Source: Peribacillus sp. FSL E2-0218
GTDB taxonomy: Bacteria; Bacillota; Bacilli; Bacillales; DSM-1321
DNA length: 64,000 nt
NCBI RefSeq assembly: GCF_037992945.1
Contig: NZ_CP150304.1
Location: forward strand, 2,545,501 to 2,609,500
Direction of reading: 5' to 3'
A program made the translations under genes and the position numbers. The notes below the pieces were generated by a model. That model searched no databases. It saw nothing but the letters and a program-made list of their open reading frames with translations, and was not told where the DNA came from. Shown piece by piece: positions 17,297 through 25,935 of this stretch. Position 1 is the first letter of the stretch, and each line of letters opens with the position of its first letter.

Positions 17297-17869
17297 TTAG
17301 AAATAAAAATCCATCAACGTTTCGTCCATTAAATCCTGGGTGAGACCTATGTATATCATCGTATCCTTTGGATTGGAGTGATTAAGGATTTGCTGCAGTA
17401 ATGCGATATCCTTGAATTTCTGATAATGCAAATAGCCGAAGGTTTTTCGGAGTGTATGTGTGCCTACATCCGGAATATCGGCCATTTCGGCAGCTTTGTT
17501 CAAGACTCGGTAGGCTTGGACCCTGGTGATTGGACCATTCCCTTTTCGACTTGGAAACAAATACTGTTCATTTTTTAGGTTCATCTTGCGGACATACTTC
17601 CTGACTTCCTTTCGAAGCTGAGGATTGACAAGGAACCGTTTAATTTTATCCGTCTTTTGCTCGACGATGACGATATGCGTACCTTCGAGAATATCCTTCA
17701 CTCGCAACTTTAAAAGATCGCCTATACGTAAGCCGATGTTAATACCAATTGAAAACATCATATAGTCTCTATAGCTACAATATTTTAATAGAGACTTTTT
17801 CATCTTTTCTATATGATCCAGACGGCGAATCGGCTGGACATTCTTGATTCTTTGAGAGGCTGCTTGCAT
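17297..17869 (-). CDS. Minimal tyrosine recombinase/integrase
   Basis: A 190-residue protein that is almost only the catalytic domain of a phage-type integrase. The catalytic residues are visible: Arg in GLRIGDLLKLR, Lys in EQKTDKIKRF, HTLRKTFG (HxxR), LNHS and the nucleophile Tyr in MIYIGLTQ. The usual N-terminal SAM-like core-binding domain is missing. ATG 17869 follows GGGGAAAG. The open frame continues upstream to 17914 through a heptamer repeat. No phage genes or attachment sites are nearby, so it may be a stand-alone recombinase or a remnant. Confidence 0.85.
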   Translation of the reverse strand: MQAASQRIKNVQPIRRLDHIEKMKKSLLKYCSYRDYMMFSIGINIGLRIGDLLKLRVKDILEGTHIVIVEQKTDKIKRFLVNPQLRKEVRKYVRKMNLKNEQYLFPSRKGNGPITRVQAYRVLNKAAEMADIPDVGTHTLRKTFGYLHYQKFKDIALLQQILNHSNPKDTMIYIGLTQDLMDETLMDFYF

Positions 17870-17877
17870 AAGTTTTC

Positions 17878-17905
17878 TTTCCCCTTTCCCCTTTCCCCTT
17901 TCCCC
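17878..17905 (-). repeat. Four tandem 7-bp repeats at the integrase ribosome site
   Basis: On the plus strand TTTCCCC is repeated four times without error. Read on the minus strand this gives GGGGAAA units directly before the integrase ATG, the last one acting as its ribosome site with seven bases of spacing. Confidence 0.85.
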
Positions 17906-18692
17906 TTCTTTCATTGTACGTGAAGAACGGAAAAAAAGGCAAGTTTTTTTAAATTCTTATACCATTAAGAACACTGATTTAAAGGGATTTCGAATGTATC
18001 AATAGAGGTACTTTGTTACATTCGGAATATTCTGGCAAAGATGACCGTAAATGACGTCGAAATTAAGCATCCTACCAAACGCCCCTTAAAGCCTCATTAT
18101 GCGACTTTAAACTATTCTGGACCAATGACTCTATCTGTTTTAAACAACAGCTTCAAACGTTGAATATGGAGCTCGTTTTTTTGCCTTTTCTACTTTTTTC
18201 TCATGAAAATCCCTTAATTCAGCATTCTCCTCATTTGAATAGTTGTCATTTAAATTCGGAAAATCGAAATCCATTTCAGGGCATCATCCGCTTTGTCCAT
18301 TAACCCCCTCGAAACGGCTTATCATGAAAAATCCCCCTGAGATGTAAAAGGTTCAGGAGGAATTTCGTAATAGTTGATTAAAAGATAGAGCTACTATTTT
18401 AAAAATTTTGTTCATCGATTTTTTTCACAATCGGACGCTCATATTGAATAAGAATTTTATTAATCGAGATGGATTGGCTTATAACGTTGTTTTTACATGC
18501 ACGAACCCAGCTAGCCTTAGAACGAAGTGCTTAGGCGTAGGGTTGCTTGGGACCGAGGGACACCGAGCGTCCGCAGCGTGAATGCTGTGATATATGAGAC
18601 GCACCCGACTTCTTCGAATGACTTACACACTGCTTTTCTGTTTCAATTTTAATGTATCTTTCAGGAAAGGCTTTTTATAAAACATCACTTAC
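17906..18692. other. Gene-poor region with a GC-rich island
   Basis: About 790 bases without a credible gene. An imperfect hairpin lies near 18328-18366 (AAATCCCCCTG against CAGGAGGAATTT). A segment at about 18496-18610 is clearly richer in G and C than its surroundings and contains GGGACACCGAGCGTCC, but it has no open frame of useful length and matches no RNA class I recognise. Confidence 0.5.
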
Positions 18693-19145
18693 TTATTTGT
18701 TATCGAGTTGTTCCGCCAACCCGATTAGAAGTCCTTCGGTTCCACGAATGTAGCAGAGCCGATACGAATTCTCGTACTGAACCACTTCGCCAACGAGCTG
18801 AGCACCATACTTAATGAGTCTGGATACCATTTCGTCAATGTCTTCAACGGTGAACATCACGCGCAGATAACCGAGGGCATTTACAGGAGCTGTCCGGTGA
18901 TCTGATATAGTAGGTGGATTTATAAATCGCGAGAGTTCAATTCGGCTGTGGCCATCCGGGGTAACCATCATAGCGATCTCTACGCACTGAGAGCCCAAAC
19001 CGGTTACGCGGCCAGCCCATTCTCCTTCGACAGTGGCTCGCCCTTCGAGGTTCAAGCCAATCTCCTCGAAGAAAGAGATTGCGTCATCAAGGGATTCTAC
19101 AACGATGCCGACATTATCCATTCTTAGTAATTTGTTTTTTGCCAT
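18693..19145 (-). CDS. VOC (glyoxalase-fold) family protein
   Basis: A 150-residue vicinal-oxygen-chelate protein with the paired beta-alpha-beta modules of the fold: RMDNVGIVVESLDDAISFFEEIGL, then GYLRVMFTVEDIDEMVSRL. Metal-ligand positions are partly kept (H/E in IELSRF and the end of each module). The chemistry is unknown, as this superfamily covers isomerases, dioxygenases and resistance proteins. It stands alone between long non-coding stretches. ATG 19145 follows AAGGAGATAAT. Confidence 0.8.
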   Translation of the reverse strand: MAKNKLLRMDNVGIVVESLDDAISFFEEIGLNLEGRATVEGEWAGRVTGLGSQCVEIAMMVTPDGHSRIELSRFINPPTISDHRTAPVNALGYLRVMFTVEDIDEMVSRLIKYGAQLVGEVVQYENSYRLCYIRGTEGLLIGLAEQLDNK

Positions 19146-19667
19146 AGTATTATCTCCTTATGTGTAAAAATTTTTCATTTGATTCTCTTCCTAATTATAC
19201 TATTAACAAGTTACAAATTCCTTCCAAATATCAAACACCTTGTAAACCCTGTACTATTGGAGTATTCGCGAACCATATTTCGTGAATGTCATCTTGTTCA
19301 AAACGTTACAAACATTCATAGCGCAGTTGCTGTTCAATAAAACAACTTCGACTTCCCGACAAAATAGTCCTGCCCTTTAATGGAATAATGCTATTATTAC
19401 TTACCAATTCCTAATCAAATCCATCATTCCCCTTTGCTCAGCTAAAAAATAGATAGAGTAACAGTGAGTGGTGAAATAAACGTCATTGAAGAGATAACGC
19501 AGACAATTTCCGATGCTCCTATCTGGTTAAAATGGTCATGGGGAAAGATACACATTAGTTGAATGCTCACTCGATTTCTCTTTATTACCGAACCCTAATT
19601 TTGGTCTTCCACCAACCTGCGTAATTCCTTATTTACTTGTACTAGTAAATTTGATTATCATGGTGGG
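19146..19667. other. Non-coding region
   Basis: About 520 bases with no credible frame on either strand and no obvious RNA or repeat. It separates the VOC gene from the end of the amidohydrolase operon. Confidence 0.45.
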
Positions 19668-20861
19668 TCAGCTTGCTTCCTCGTTTAAAAAAGTCAAAAT
19701 AAGTTGAGTTGTAAGGGAGACACCATATTTCAAAGAAGTTAAATTTACATGGAACTTCGGATGATGCCATGGAAAGCACTCTTTATCCTTAGTTCCTGTT
19801 CCCCAATAGATAAAGACAGAAGGAACGGATTGGGACAAGTAGACAAAATCGTCGCCGCTCATATAAGGATTTTCCAATGTAACGATGCTGTTTTTGCCAA
19901 TGTTGGTTAATGCAGTCTCTATCGCCAGCTGAGTCATGCGTTTGTCATTCCAAGTGGCAGGATAGCCTCTTTCGTATGCGTATGTGTACGTTCCGCCCCA
20001 AAAATTCGTTATTGAATGTAATAGTGCTTCAATTTTTGCTTCAATGGCCTTTCGTGTTTCTTCATTGATCGTTCGTACCGTGCCCGCCAAATCTACCCGA
20101 TCGGCAATCGCATTGGATGTATAGCCGCCCCTTATTTCCCCAATCGTTACGACCGCTTTATCAACGGGAGATACCTGCCTTGCAACAATGTTTTGAATGC
20201 TTGAGATGAATTGACCTGCCATCGCTATGGCATCAACACTTTGATGCGGAGCTGCCGCATGACCGCCCTTTCCAATCAAGGAAATATATATTCGGTCACT
20301 GCTTGCGAGCATACAGCCCTCCTTCACTTGGAATTGACCTGGTAGTAAATAGGGGTTAGTATGAATGCCAACCGCCGCATCTACTTTTGGATTTTCCAGA
20401 ATTCCTTCTTCGATCATACGGACAGCCCCACCTGGATGAACTTCCTCTGATGGCTGAAACATGATTTTGACCGTTCCTTTTAATTTGGCTTTCCGTTCTT
20501 GCAGCAAAGCTCCGACACCTAAGCCAACCGTTATATGTGCATCATGCCCGCAAGCATGCATGGCGCCCTTATTTTTGGAGGCATATTCCAGGTCTGTCTG
20601 TTCGGTTATTGGTAAAGCATCAATGTCCGAACGCAATAGGATGGTTTTCCCCGGTTGTTCGCCATGAATTTCAGCACAGATCCCTGTATTCGCCATCTTC
20701 CTGTATGGAATGTGGAGCTTCTGCAGTTCGTTTTCAATGAATTTCTGCGTTTCATATTCCTCTGTACTTAATTCGGGATATTGATGAAGATGTTTATAAA
20801 CACGTTGAAGGTACGGCTCATGTTTCTCTTCTATATAATTCAGACTCATTCCATTTCCCAT
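19668..20861 (-). CDS. M20-family amidohydrolase (N-acyl amino acid hydrolase type)
   Basis: A 397-residue metallopeptidase-like amidohydrolase that would release amino acids from N-acyl or amide derivatives in the cytoplasm. The metal-binding block HACGHDAHITVG, the PSEEVHPGGAVRMIEEG region and the catalytic-type acid near DIDALP are visible, as is a dimerisation domain in the middle (GHAAAPHQSVDAI). It lies 80 bases after the asparaginase gene in the same direction, and together they suggest amino-acid or amide scavenging. Confidence 0.88.
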   Translation of the reverse strand: MGNGMSLNYIEEKHEPYLQRVYKHLHQYPELSTEEYETQKFIENELQKLHIPYRKMANTGICAEIHGEQPGKTILLRSDIDALPITEQTDLEYASKNKGAMHACGHDAHITVGLGVGALLQERKAKLKGTVKIMFQPSEEVHPGGAVRMIEEGILENPKVDAAVGIHTNPYLLPGQFQVKEGCMLASSDRIYISLIGKGGHAAAPHQSVDAIAMAGQFISSIQNIVARQVSPVDKAVVTIGEIRGGYTSNAIADRVDLAGTVRTINEETRKAIEAKIEALLHSITNFWGGTYTYAYERGYPATWNDKRMTQLAIETALTNIGKNSIVTLENPYMSGDDFVYLSQSVPSVFIYWGTGTKDKECFPWHHPKFHVNLTSLKYGVSLTTQLILTFLNEEAS

Positions 20862-20941
20862 AAAATCACCACTTTCTGTTTTTTGAGGCTGACAAAATTA
20901 ATCTATGTCCTGCCACTTTTATTTACCGCCGTATTCTTTTA

Positions 20942-21940
20942 CTAATAAATTTCAAACATTCGTTGAATCTCTGTTGATCGATGTGTTTTGGTTAGTCCAA
21001 GTTGCAGTAAAATCCTGGACTTTTGTGGAGTCAAATTACCTGATGCGATAAAATCGCTTTCCAAATCAACCGGTTTTGTCGTTACTAAACCATTACCAAT
21101 CCGAGAAGTGCTGACCACCATCACTCCCTGTTCGTTGGCATATTGTAATCCTTGACGAGTTAGCGGGAAAATGCCTCCATTACCTGTTCCAGCGTGCACA
21201 ATTCCCTCTGCTCCTGCAGCAACAGCAGCATCAACCAGATCTCGTGTGTCCTGACTATGCCCAAACAAAATATCAACACGAGGCAATTGAGGTACATCAA
21301 ACAAGACGAACTCGGACTCTGCTGTATGCTTTCGCAAACTTTTATAATAAAAATGCGGTTTGCCATCTACCATGTACCCCAATAACCCAGCTTCAGGTGA
21401 ACCAAATGCGTCAATCGCAGTGGTATGAAGCTTACTCGTTTCTCGTGCAGAACCAATCCTGCCGTTTAATGAGATTAAAACACCATGACCTCGTGCCACA
21501 TCACTTGCAGCCAGTGCTACACCATTGTATAAATTAAGCGGTCCATCTGCACTAAGTGCTGTTGCTGGCCTCATCGCACCCACCATTACGACCGGCTTAT
21601 GACTTTTTACGGTCAAGTGAAGAAAGTATGCCGTCTCCTCCAATGTGTCCGTCCCATGTGTAATCACCACACCATCGCAATGCGATTGCGATAACAACTC
21701 ATTTACCTTCATGGCCAACTTAAGCCATAGCTGATCTGTAGTGGCATAACTAGCTATGTTGGCAATTTGATAACCGCTTACCTCTGCTAAATCACTAACC
21801 TGTGGAACTGCTTTTATTAACGCTTCTATTGTAAGAACACCCGCCTGATATTGCGTGATTTGCGTACTATCTGCTCCTTTTCCGGCAATCGTCCCCCCGA
21901 CAGCAAGGATTGTAATTCGAGGTAATTTTTCTTTGCTCAT
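20942..21940 (-). CDS. L-asparaginase (type II-like, no signal peptide)
   Basis: A 332-residue asparaginase. The first catalytic threonine lies in ILAVGGTIAGKG and the second in VITHGTDTLEETA, and GAMRPATALSADGP and HAGTGNGG are conserved. The sequence is closest to the type II class, yet the N-terminus (MSKEKLPRI) has no signal peptide, so a cytoplasmic enzyme is expected. It deamidates asparagine to aspartate and ammonia. It sits between the sodium symporter and the M20 hydrolase, which suggests the importer brings in asparagine or a related substrate. Confidence 0.9.
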   Translation of the reverse strand: MSKEKLPRITILAVGGTIAGKGADSTQITQYQAGVLTIEALIKAVPQVSDLAEVSGYQIANIASYATTDQLWLKLAMKVNELLSQSHCDGVVITHGTDTLEETAYFLHLTVKSHKPVVMVGAMRPATALSADGPLNLYNGVALAASDVARGHGVLISLNGRIGSARETSKLHTTAIDAFGSPEAGLLGYMVDGKPHFYYKSLRKHTAESEFVLFDVPQLPRVDILFGHSQDTRDLVDAAVAAGAEGIVHAGTGNGGIFPLTRQGLQYANEQGVMVVSTSRIGNGLVTTKPVDLESDFIASGNLTPQKSRILLQLGLTKTHRSTEIQRMFEIY

Positions 21941-22070
21941 GCCTGTAGGTCCCCTTTCACTCTCTGTTTCCCTTCTCCATCATGCTTGGAGCAGTCGATT
22001 TTCTGATTTTCCCTTCATCTTTGAAATCAGATGGCCCATCTCATTCAATGCCTTTCTATCTTGTTAACTT

Positions 22071-23552
22071 CTAATCTTTATAACTAGTCACTCGTTGTAC
22101 TTGAATTTCCGCTTCTCTGCGTGTAATCACACTAACCAAAACTAGAACGAATGCATTCAATAACATGGCGATGAATCCAATGTTGATGTCTGTGATGAGC
22201 GAGGGCCAATCTGGGAAAAGAATCACTAGCTTAGTCTTGGTGATGGTAAAATAAGCTAGGAATGTAGCACCGGCGATAATACCGGCGAATGCCCCCTGCT
22301 TTGTTACAAATGGTTTTTTCATTAAGCTAAAAATGAATGCAGGGAACAACTGGGTCAAAATAGAGGAAGCGAAAATACTTAGCTCGACGATAAAATTACC
22401 GCCTTGGAAGACGAAGTAAAGGGACAGCAGGGCAAAGACAGGAACCAAGCTTTTGGCGACGGTTGTCACATGTTTCTCGGTGGCTTTTGGAGAAACGACT
22501 TGATATACATTTTTAGCTACTAACGTAGAGGCGTTCAGCAAGATCATGGAACCGGGTACTAAAGCTGTCAGTAAGCCAGTACCACCGACGATTCCAACAA
22601 ACCAAGGGTTGAACGTTTCTTTCACGACACGAAGCAAAGCAAGATCGGCATCTGTTCCTTCCAAGTCAGGAACTTGCAGGATTGCCGCAAAACCAACAAA
22701 GAAGATTAATACAATCAAAATTTGATACACCGGCATGATAATCGCATTTTTACGCAATGATTTCGCACTCTTTGCAGAATACGTTGCTTGGAAAGAGTGA
22801 GGATACATCCAATAACCAAGACCTACCACCAAGATCGTAGACAAATACCAGGAAATACTTTGTTCTTTTGCAGGGAGAGTTAGAAATCCTGGCTTTGCTG
22901 CATCAATCGCCTGGAACATGGATTCAAAACCTCCGTAAAAGTGGATTGGCAGATAGATCCCTAAAAAGAGGGCTATCCCTAAAATAATTACGTCTTTTAT
23001 CGCGGCAATACTGGCAGAACCGTGAATGCCGGAAATGCTTACATATACAATCATGGCAAGGACACCAATCCACATAGCCATGTTAGGTGAAATCAAGCCA
23101 TAGGAAGTTTCAGAAACGATGATCCCCAATCCTTTTAATTGAATCATCAATAAAGAGTTCAAGCCCAAGACAGCAACGAAGGAAACTACAATACCCAGGG
23201 CAGGACTGTTGTACTTGCTTGCAAAGAAATCGGAAAAGGAAAGCAGCTCGTGCTTTTTGGCGTACTTCCAAACGGCCGGTAACATCCAGTAAGACATAAT
23301 GAATGCGAGACAGCCGTACCCTAAAATATAAAAGGCAGGTGCTCCCTTGCCATAGGTATAACCACTAGCTCCCAAAAAAGTGAAGGTGGTGTAGTTTTCC
23401 CCAGCCATTAATAAAAAAACGAAAAGGGTACCAAAGCCACGTCCGCCAACTGTCCATTGCTCTAAACTCATTTTTTTCCCTTTTTTCGCACGTATCGCAA
23501 CTAAAAGAGCAAGCAGCAAGAAGAGGGTAATAATCAACAGTGCACTATTCAT
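22071..23552 (-). CDS. Sodium:solute symporter (SSS family)
   Basis: A 493-residue membrane protein with about 13 hydrophobic segments and the SSS family layout (GGRGFGTLFVFLLMAGENYT near the start, then GYTYGKGAPAFYILGYG). It would couple solute uptake to sodium. Its ATG overlaps the stop of the DUF3311 gene (ATGA), a common pairing in which DUF3311 is a small partner. The gene precedes asparaginase and an amidohydrolase, so an amino acid, amide or small carboxylate is the likely cargo. Confidence 0.9.
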   Translation of the reverse strand: MNSALLIITLFLLLALLVAIRAKKGKKMSLEQWTVGGRGFGTLFVFLLMAGENYTTFTFLGASGYTYGKGAPAFYILGYGCLAFIMSYWMLPAVWKYAKKHELLSFSDFFASKYNSPALGIVVSFVAVLGLNSLLMIQLKGLGIIVSETSYGLISPNMAMWIGVLAMIVYVSISGIHGSASIAAIKDVIILGIALFLGIYLPIHFYGGFESMFQAIDAAKPGFLTLPAKEQSISWYLSTILVVGLGYWMYPHSFQATYSAKSAKSLRKNAIIMPVYQILIVLIFFVGFAAILQVPDLEGTDADLALLRVVKETFNPWFVGIVGGTGLLTALVPGSMILLNASTLVAKNVYQVVSPKATEKHVTTVAKSLVPVFALLSLYFVFQGGNFIVELSIFASSILTQLFPAFIFSLMKKPFVTKQGAFAGIIAGATFLAYFTITKTKLVILFPDWPSLITDINIGFIAMLLNAFVLVLVSVITRREAEIQVQRVTSYKD

Positions 23553-23746
23553 TCATTTTCCTCCTTGTTGATAGGATCTAATTTGTAGATAATCAGCATG
23601 ATTGTTGATGAGATAATTAGCCAAAGCGTATGCCAAAACAGTAAGAATGGCATTCCTAATACGATCACATTCACTTTACTCGCAAAGACGCTACCTACAA
23701 GTATTCCGATAAATGGAATAAACCCAAGAAGATAAACTGGTTTCAA
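23549..23746 (-). CDS. DUF3311 small membrane protein, symporter partner
   Basis: A 65-residue protein with two membrane segments (LLGFIPFIGILVGSVFA and MPFLLFWHTLWLIISSTIML) matching DUF3311. TTG 23746 is preceded by AAGGAGGAG. It is translationally coupled to the symporter gene. Small proteins of this type are regularly encoded before SSS transporters, and a role in assembly or regulation is inferred. Confidence 0.85.
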   Translation of the reverse strand: MKPVYLLGFIPFIGILVGSVFASKVNVIVLGMPFLLFWHTLWLIISSTIMLIIYKLDPINKEENE

Positions 23747-23793
23747 AAAAACTCCTCCTTTTTTTGAAATTTCTTAATAAAACAGTGGAATAT

Positions 23794-23853
23794 AAAAAAA
23801 GTAAGGAGCACTTGTATAGAAAGTCAAACCTTTCTAACAAGCGCTCCTTACTT
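23794..23853 (-). terminator. Hairpin terminator in the symporter leader
   Basis: Arms 23799-23815 and 23837-23853 pair with one mismatch, and on the minus strand the stem is followed by seven Ts (23800-23794). It lies 85 bases after the DUF2294 gene and 50 bases before the DUF3311 gene. It may end the DUF2294 transcript or act as an attenuator for the symporter operon. Confidence 0.75.
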
Positions 23854-23942
23854 CGTAAACAAAGTAAATGGCTACTCATCTTTACTGTATGCGTCTCATC
23901 TCTTAAGAATCGATCAAAAGAGTAGTGACAAATTATGTAAAG

Positions 23943-24290
23943 TCATTCATTCTCTGCTAGAATGACCTCTGTAATGGACCATTGGGTAACATAATCGTAA
24001 TCGCGCAGTATTACTTCAACCTCTAGATCAAATTCCTGCTCCAAATATTCCTTGATTCGTTTCTTGAATATCTGTGACATCTGAACGTCTACTTCTCGTT
24101 TCAGTGCTGGAACCTCACATTCTAAAGCAAGTGATTGTGGTGTCCGTCTATGTTTTGTACGGAATGTAATGAATTGATCATCAATCTCTATTTTTAACAA
24201 AGTTGTACCTGCCCCAAACAGACCTTTACACACCTCGTTGTATATAATGGTCAGCTTCTTCTTGATTTCATTAGAATCAGTAAGGTACAT
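23943..24290 (-). CDS. DUF2294 domain protein
   Basis: A 115-residue protein of the DUF2294 family (KKLTIIYNEVCKGLFGAGTT, then DQFITFRTKHRRTPQSLAL and a C-terminal EQEFDLEVEVILRDYDYVTQW). The function is not established. Its promoter carries a perfect cre box at the transcription start, so carbon catabolite control by CcpA is likely. It may share transcription with the symporter operon if the terminator at 23794-23853 is read through. Confidence 0.82.
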   Translation of the reverse strand: MYLTDSNEIKKKLTIIYNEVCKGLFGAGTTLLKIEIDDQFITFRTKHRRTPQSLALECEVPALKREVDVQMSQIFKKRIKEYLEQEFDLEVEVILRDYDYVTQWSITEVILAENE

Positions 24291-24314
24291 ACGATCACCC
24301 GAAAGAGTATTTTT

Positions 24315-24364
24315 TGAAAGCGCTTCCTAGAGGTAATTATACCTATAACATACGATATAATCAA
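24315..24364 (-). promoter_or_regulatory. DUF2294 promoter with CcpA cre box
   Basis: On the minus strand TTGATT (24364-24359), a 17-base spacer and TATAAT (24341-24336) form a good vegetative promoter. The sequence TGAAAGCGCTTCCT at 24315-24328 fits the cre consensus TGWAARCGNTWNCW at every position. It covers the expected start of transcription, the usual place for CcpA repression. Confidence 0.8.
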
Positions 24365-24805
24365 CCACTTTTATGCCATTTTAGCCTCCTTCATTCTGAA
24401 CAGACTTCAGCGAGAACCGTAATTCCCTCCCATTTTAGCCTTGAAGGCGCAAAAAATATCACTTATATAACAGAAAGAGGGTAAATAGGTGTACATTCTA
24501 CGGTTGTTATTATGTGGATAAAAATCCCGGAAAATTTTCATTACGATTGTTGTAGCAACGATACCATTGAAGGGAAAAAGGAATTAGATAGTGAATATAT
24601 CCTTGCCCCTCCTAATTTCTAATTAATGGAACATTCCTTCGTATAGGAAATAGCGTTCCTTGGTTTAAATCTCCTGTTATCCTGCGTTTTGTTGTTTTAG
24701 TAATCGTTTACTAATTTACAATAATAACGTTATGTAAACTAAATGCATTGATGATAAAGAGATTTACTCGCTCCCCTCTTTATCAACTATTTATTTTTCG
24801 GCAAA
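24365..24805. other. Non-coding region with a hairpin after uvsE
   Basis: About 440 bases without a gene. A hairpin at 24753-24784 (GATAAAGAG against CTCTTTATC) lies just downstream of uvsE on the minus strand and may end its transcript, though the T run is poor. Nothing else was recognised. Confidence 0.45.
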
Positions 24806-25777
24806 TTAATGGATATAAAAGCTGGCTTCGTCAATGAATTCGATATCTTTGTATCCTTTCATCTGTTCCATCAATTGAAAAAGTGCTTCATCCTTTTGCT
24901 TGGCTTCGATCATGCAATCAAGCTGTGGAACCGTTCCTTTTATCCTTCGCAAAAATTCCATGAACTGTGCCGGATCCACATATTCAGCGTGTGCCCTAAA
25001 TTCCTTATCCGATCTTGGACTTGAAATATGCATCTTGGGAGGCAGTTTTGAATTTCGCCAGCTATTAATGATTCGGTCCCAATGTTCGCTCCAGTTTTCA
25101 CCAGGTAAGTGATGAGCAAGATAATGGTGATAATCGAAAACCATGGGAATCCCCAGTTTTTCACATAAGTAAAGGGTTTCCGACAATGTATAAGTGGTAT
25201 CATCATTTTCCAGGATGACCATTCTTTGAATGGATTCAGGAATCAAGCCCCAATTATGGATGAATTGTTCTAAAGCCTGTTCGTGTTCCCCGTAACCGCC
25301 GCCCACATGCAAGACACAGCGATGCTCGGGATCGATCCCCATATGGCTCAACAAAGTATGATGTATTTTTAAGGTTTTTAATGATGTCTTAAGAATATCA
25401 ATATTGGAACTATTCAAAATCACAAAATGATCTGGATGAAAATCTATCCTCATCTTTGGATGCTTGGATAAGAAGGTTCTTATTTTAGTAAGCTCGTCAG
25501 TGATGGGTTCGATGTAATCCCATTCTGGGATTTCTGGATGATTAGCCAATGGAATCAATTTAGATGAAAGTCTAAAAAACTGAATCCGGTTCGCTTCGTT
25601 ATGAATCAGTAACCGCCAACAATTATGAAGATTGGAATTGGAAATACGTTCGAGCTTCCTTATGGCAGCATCTCGATCCTTAATTTTTGAAAACTGAGCA
25701 AAAGTCATCGTCTGGGATGGTGAACAGTTTGGGACATGATTACTCATCGCTACATAACCAAGGCGTATTAATGTCAA
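24806..25777 (-). CDS. uvsE: UV DNA damage endonuclease
   Basis: A 323-residue UvsE/UvdE-type endonuclease that nicks DNA 5' of UV photoproducts. It is a TIM barrel related to endonuclease IV. Family signatures are LGYVAMSN at the start, RISSN-like LERISNSNLHNCWRLL, RIDFHPDHFVIL, LHVGGGYG, MVILENDD and VFDYHHYLAHH with the metal-binding His and Asp residues. TTG 25777 lies after GGGAGATATT. It is a single gene, consistent with the UV exposure of a soil spore-former. Confidence 0.93.
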   Translation of the reverse strand: MTLIRLGYVAMSNHVPNCSPSQTMTFAQFSKIKDRDAAIRKLERISNSNLHNCWRLLIHNEANRIQFFRLSSKLIPLANHPEIPEWDYIEPITDELTKIRTFLSKHPKMRIDFHPDHFVILNSSNIDILKTSLKTLKIHHTLLSHMGIDPEHRCVLHVGGGYGEHEQALEQFIHNWGLIPESIQRMVILENDDTTYTLSETLYLCEKLGIPMVFDYHHYLAHHLPGENWSEHWDRIINSWRNSKLPPKMHISSPRSDKEFRAHAEYVDPAQFMEFLRRIKGTVPQLDCMIEAKQKDEALFQLMEQMKGYKDIEFIDEASFYIH

Positions 25778-25878
25778 ATGAATATCTCCCTTACATTTTT
25801 TTATATTGGAAGTATTCCCCTATCACGCTCAGGTTATATTGCCTGAGTCCAAGAAACCATTCTTCAACAGAAATAAAT

Positions 25879-25916
25879 AATGGTCTTTTTCCGAATGTAA
25901 CCGGAAAAAGACCATT
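25879..25916 (-). terminator. Terminator of the PCYCGC gene
   Basis: Arms 25879-25892 and 25903-25916 pair exactly (AATGGTCTTTTTCC with its complement), followed on the minus strand by ATTTATTT. It lies 20 bases after the PCYCGC protein gene. Confidence 0.7.
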
Positions 25917-25935
25917 GCTCAGGCTTGAGACTCCA

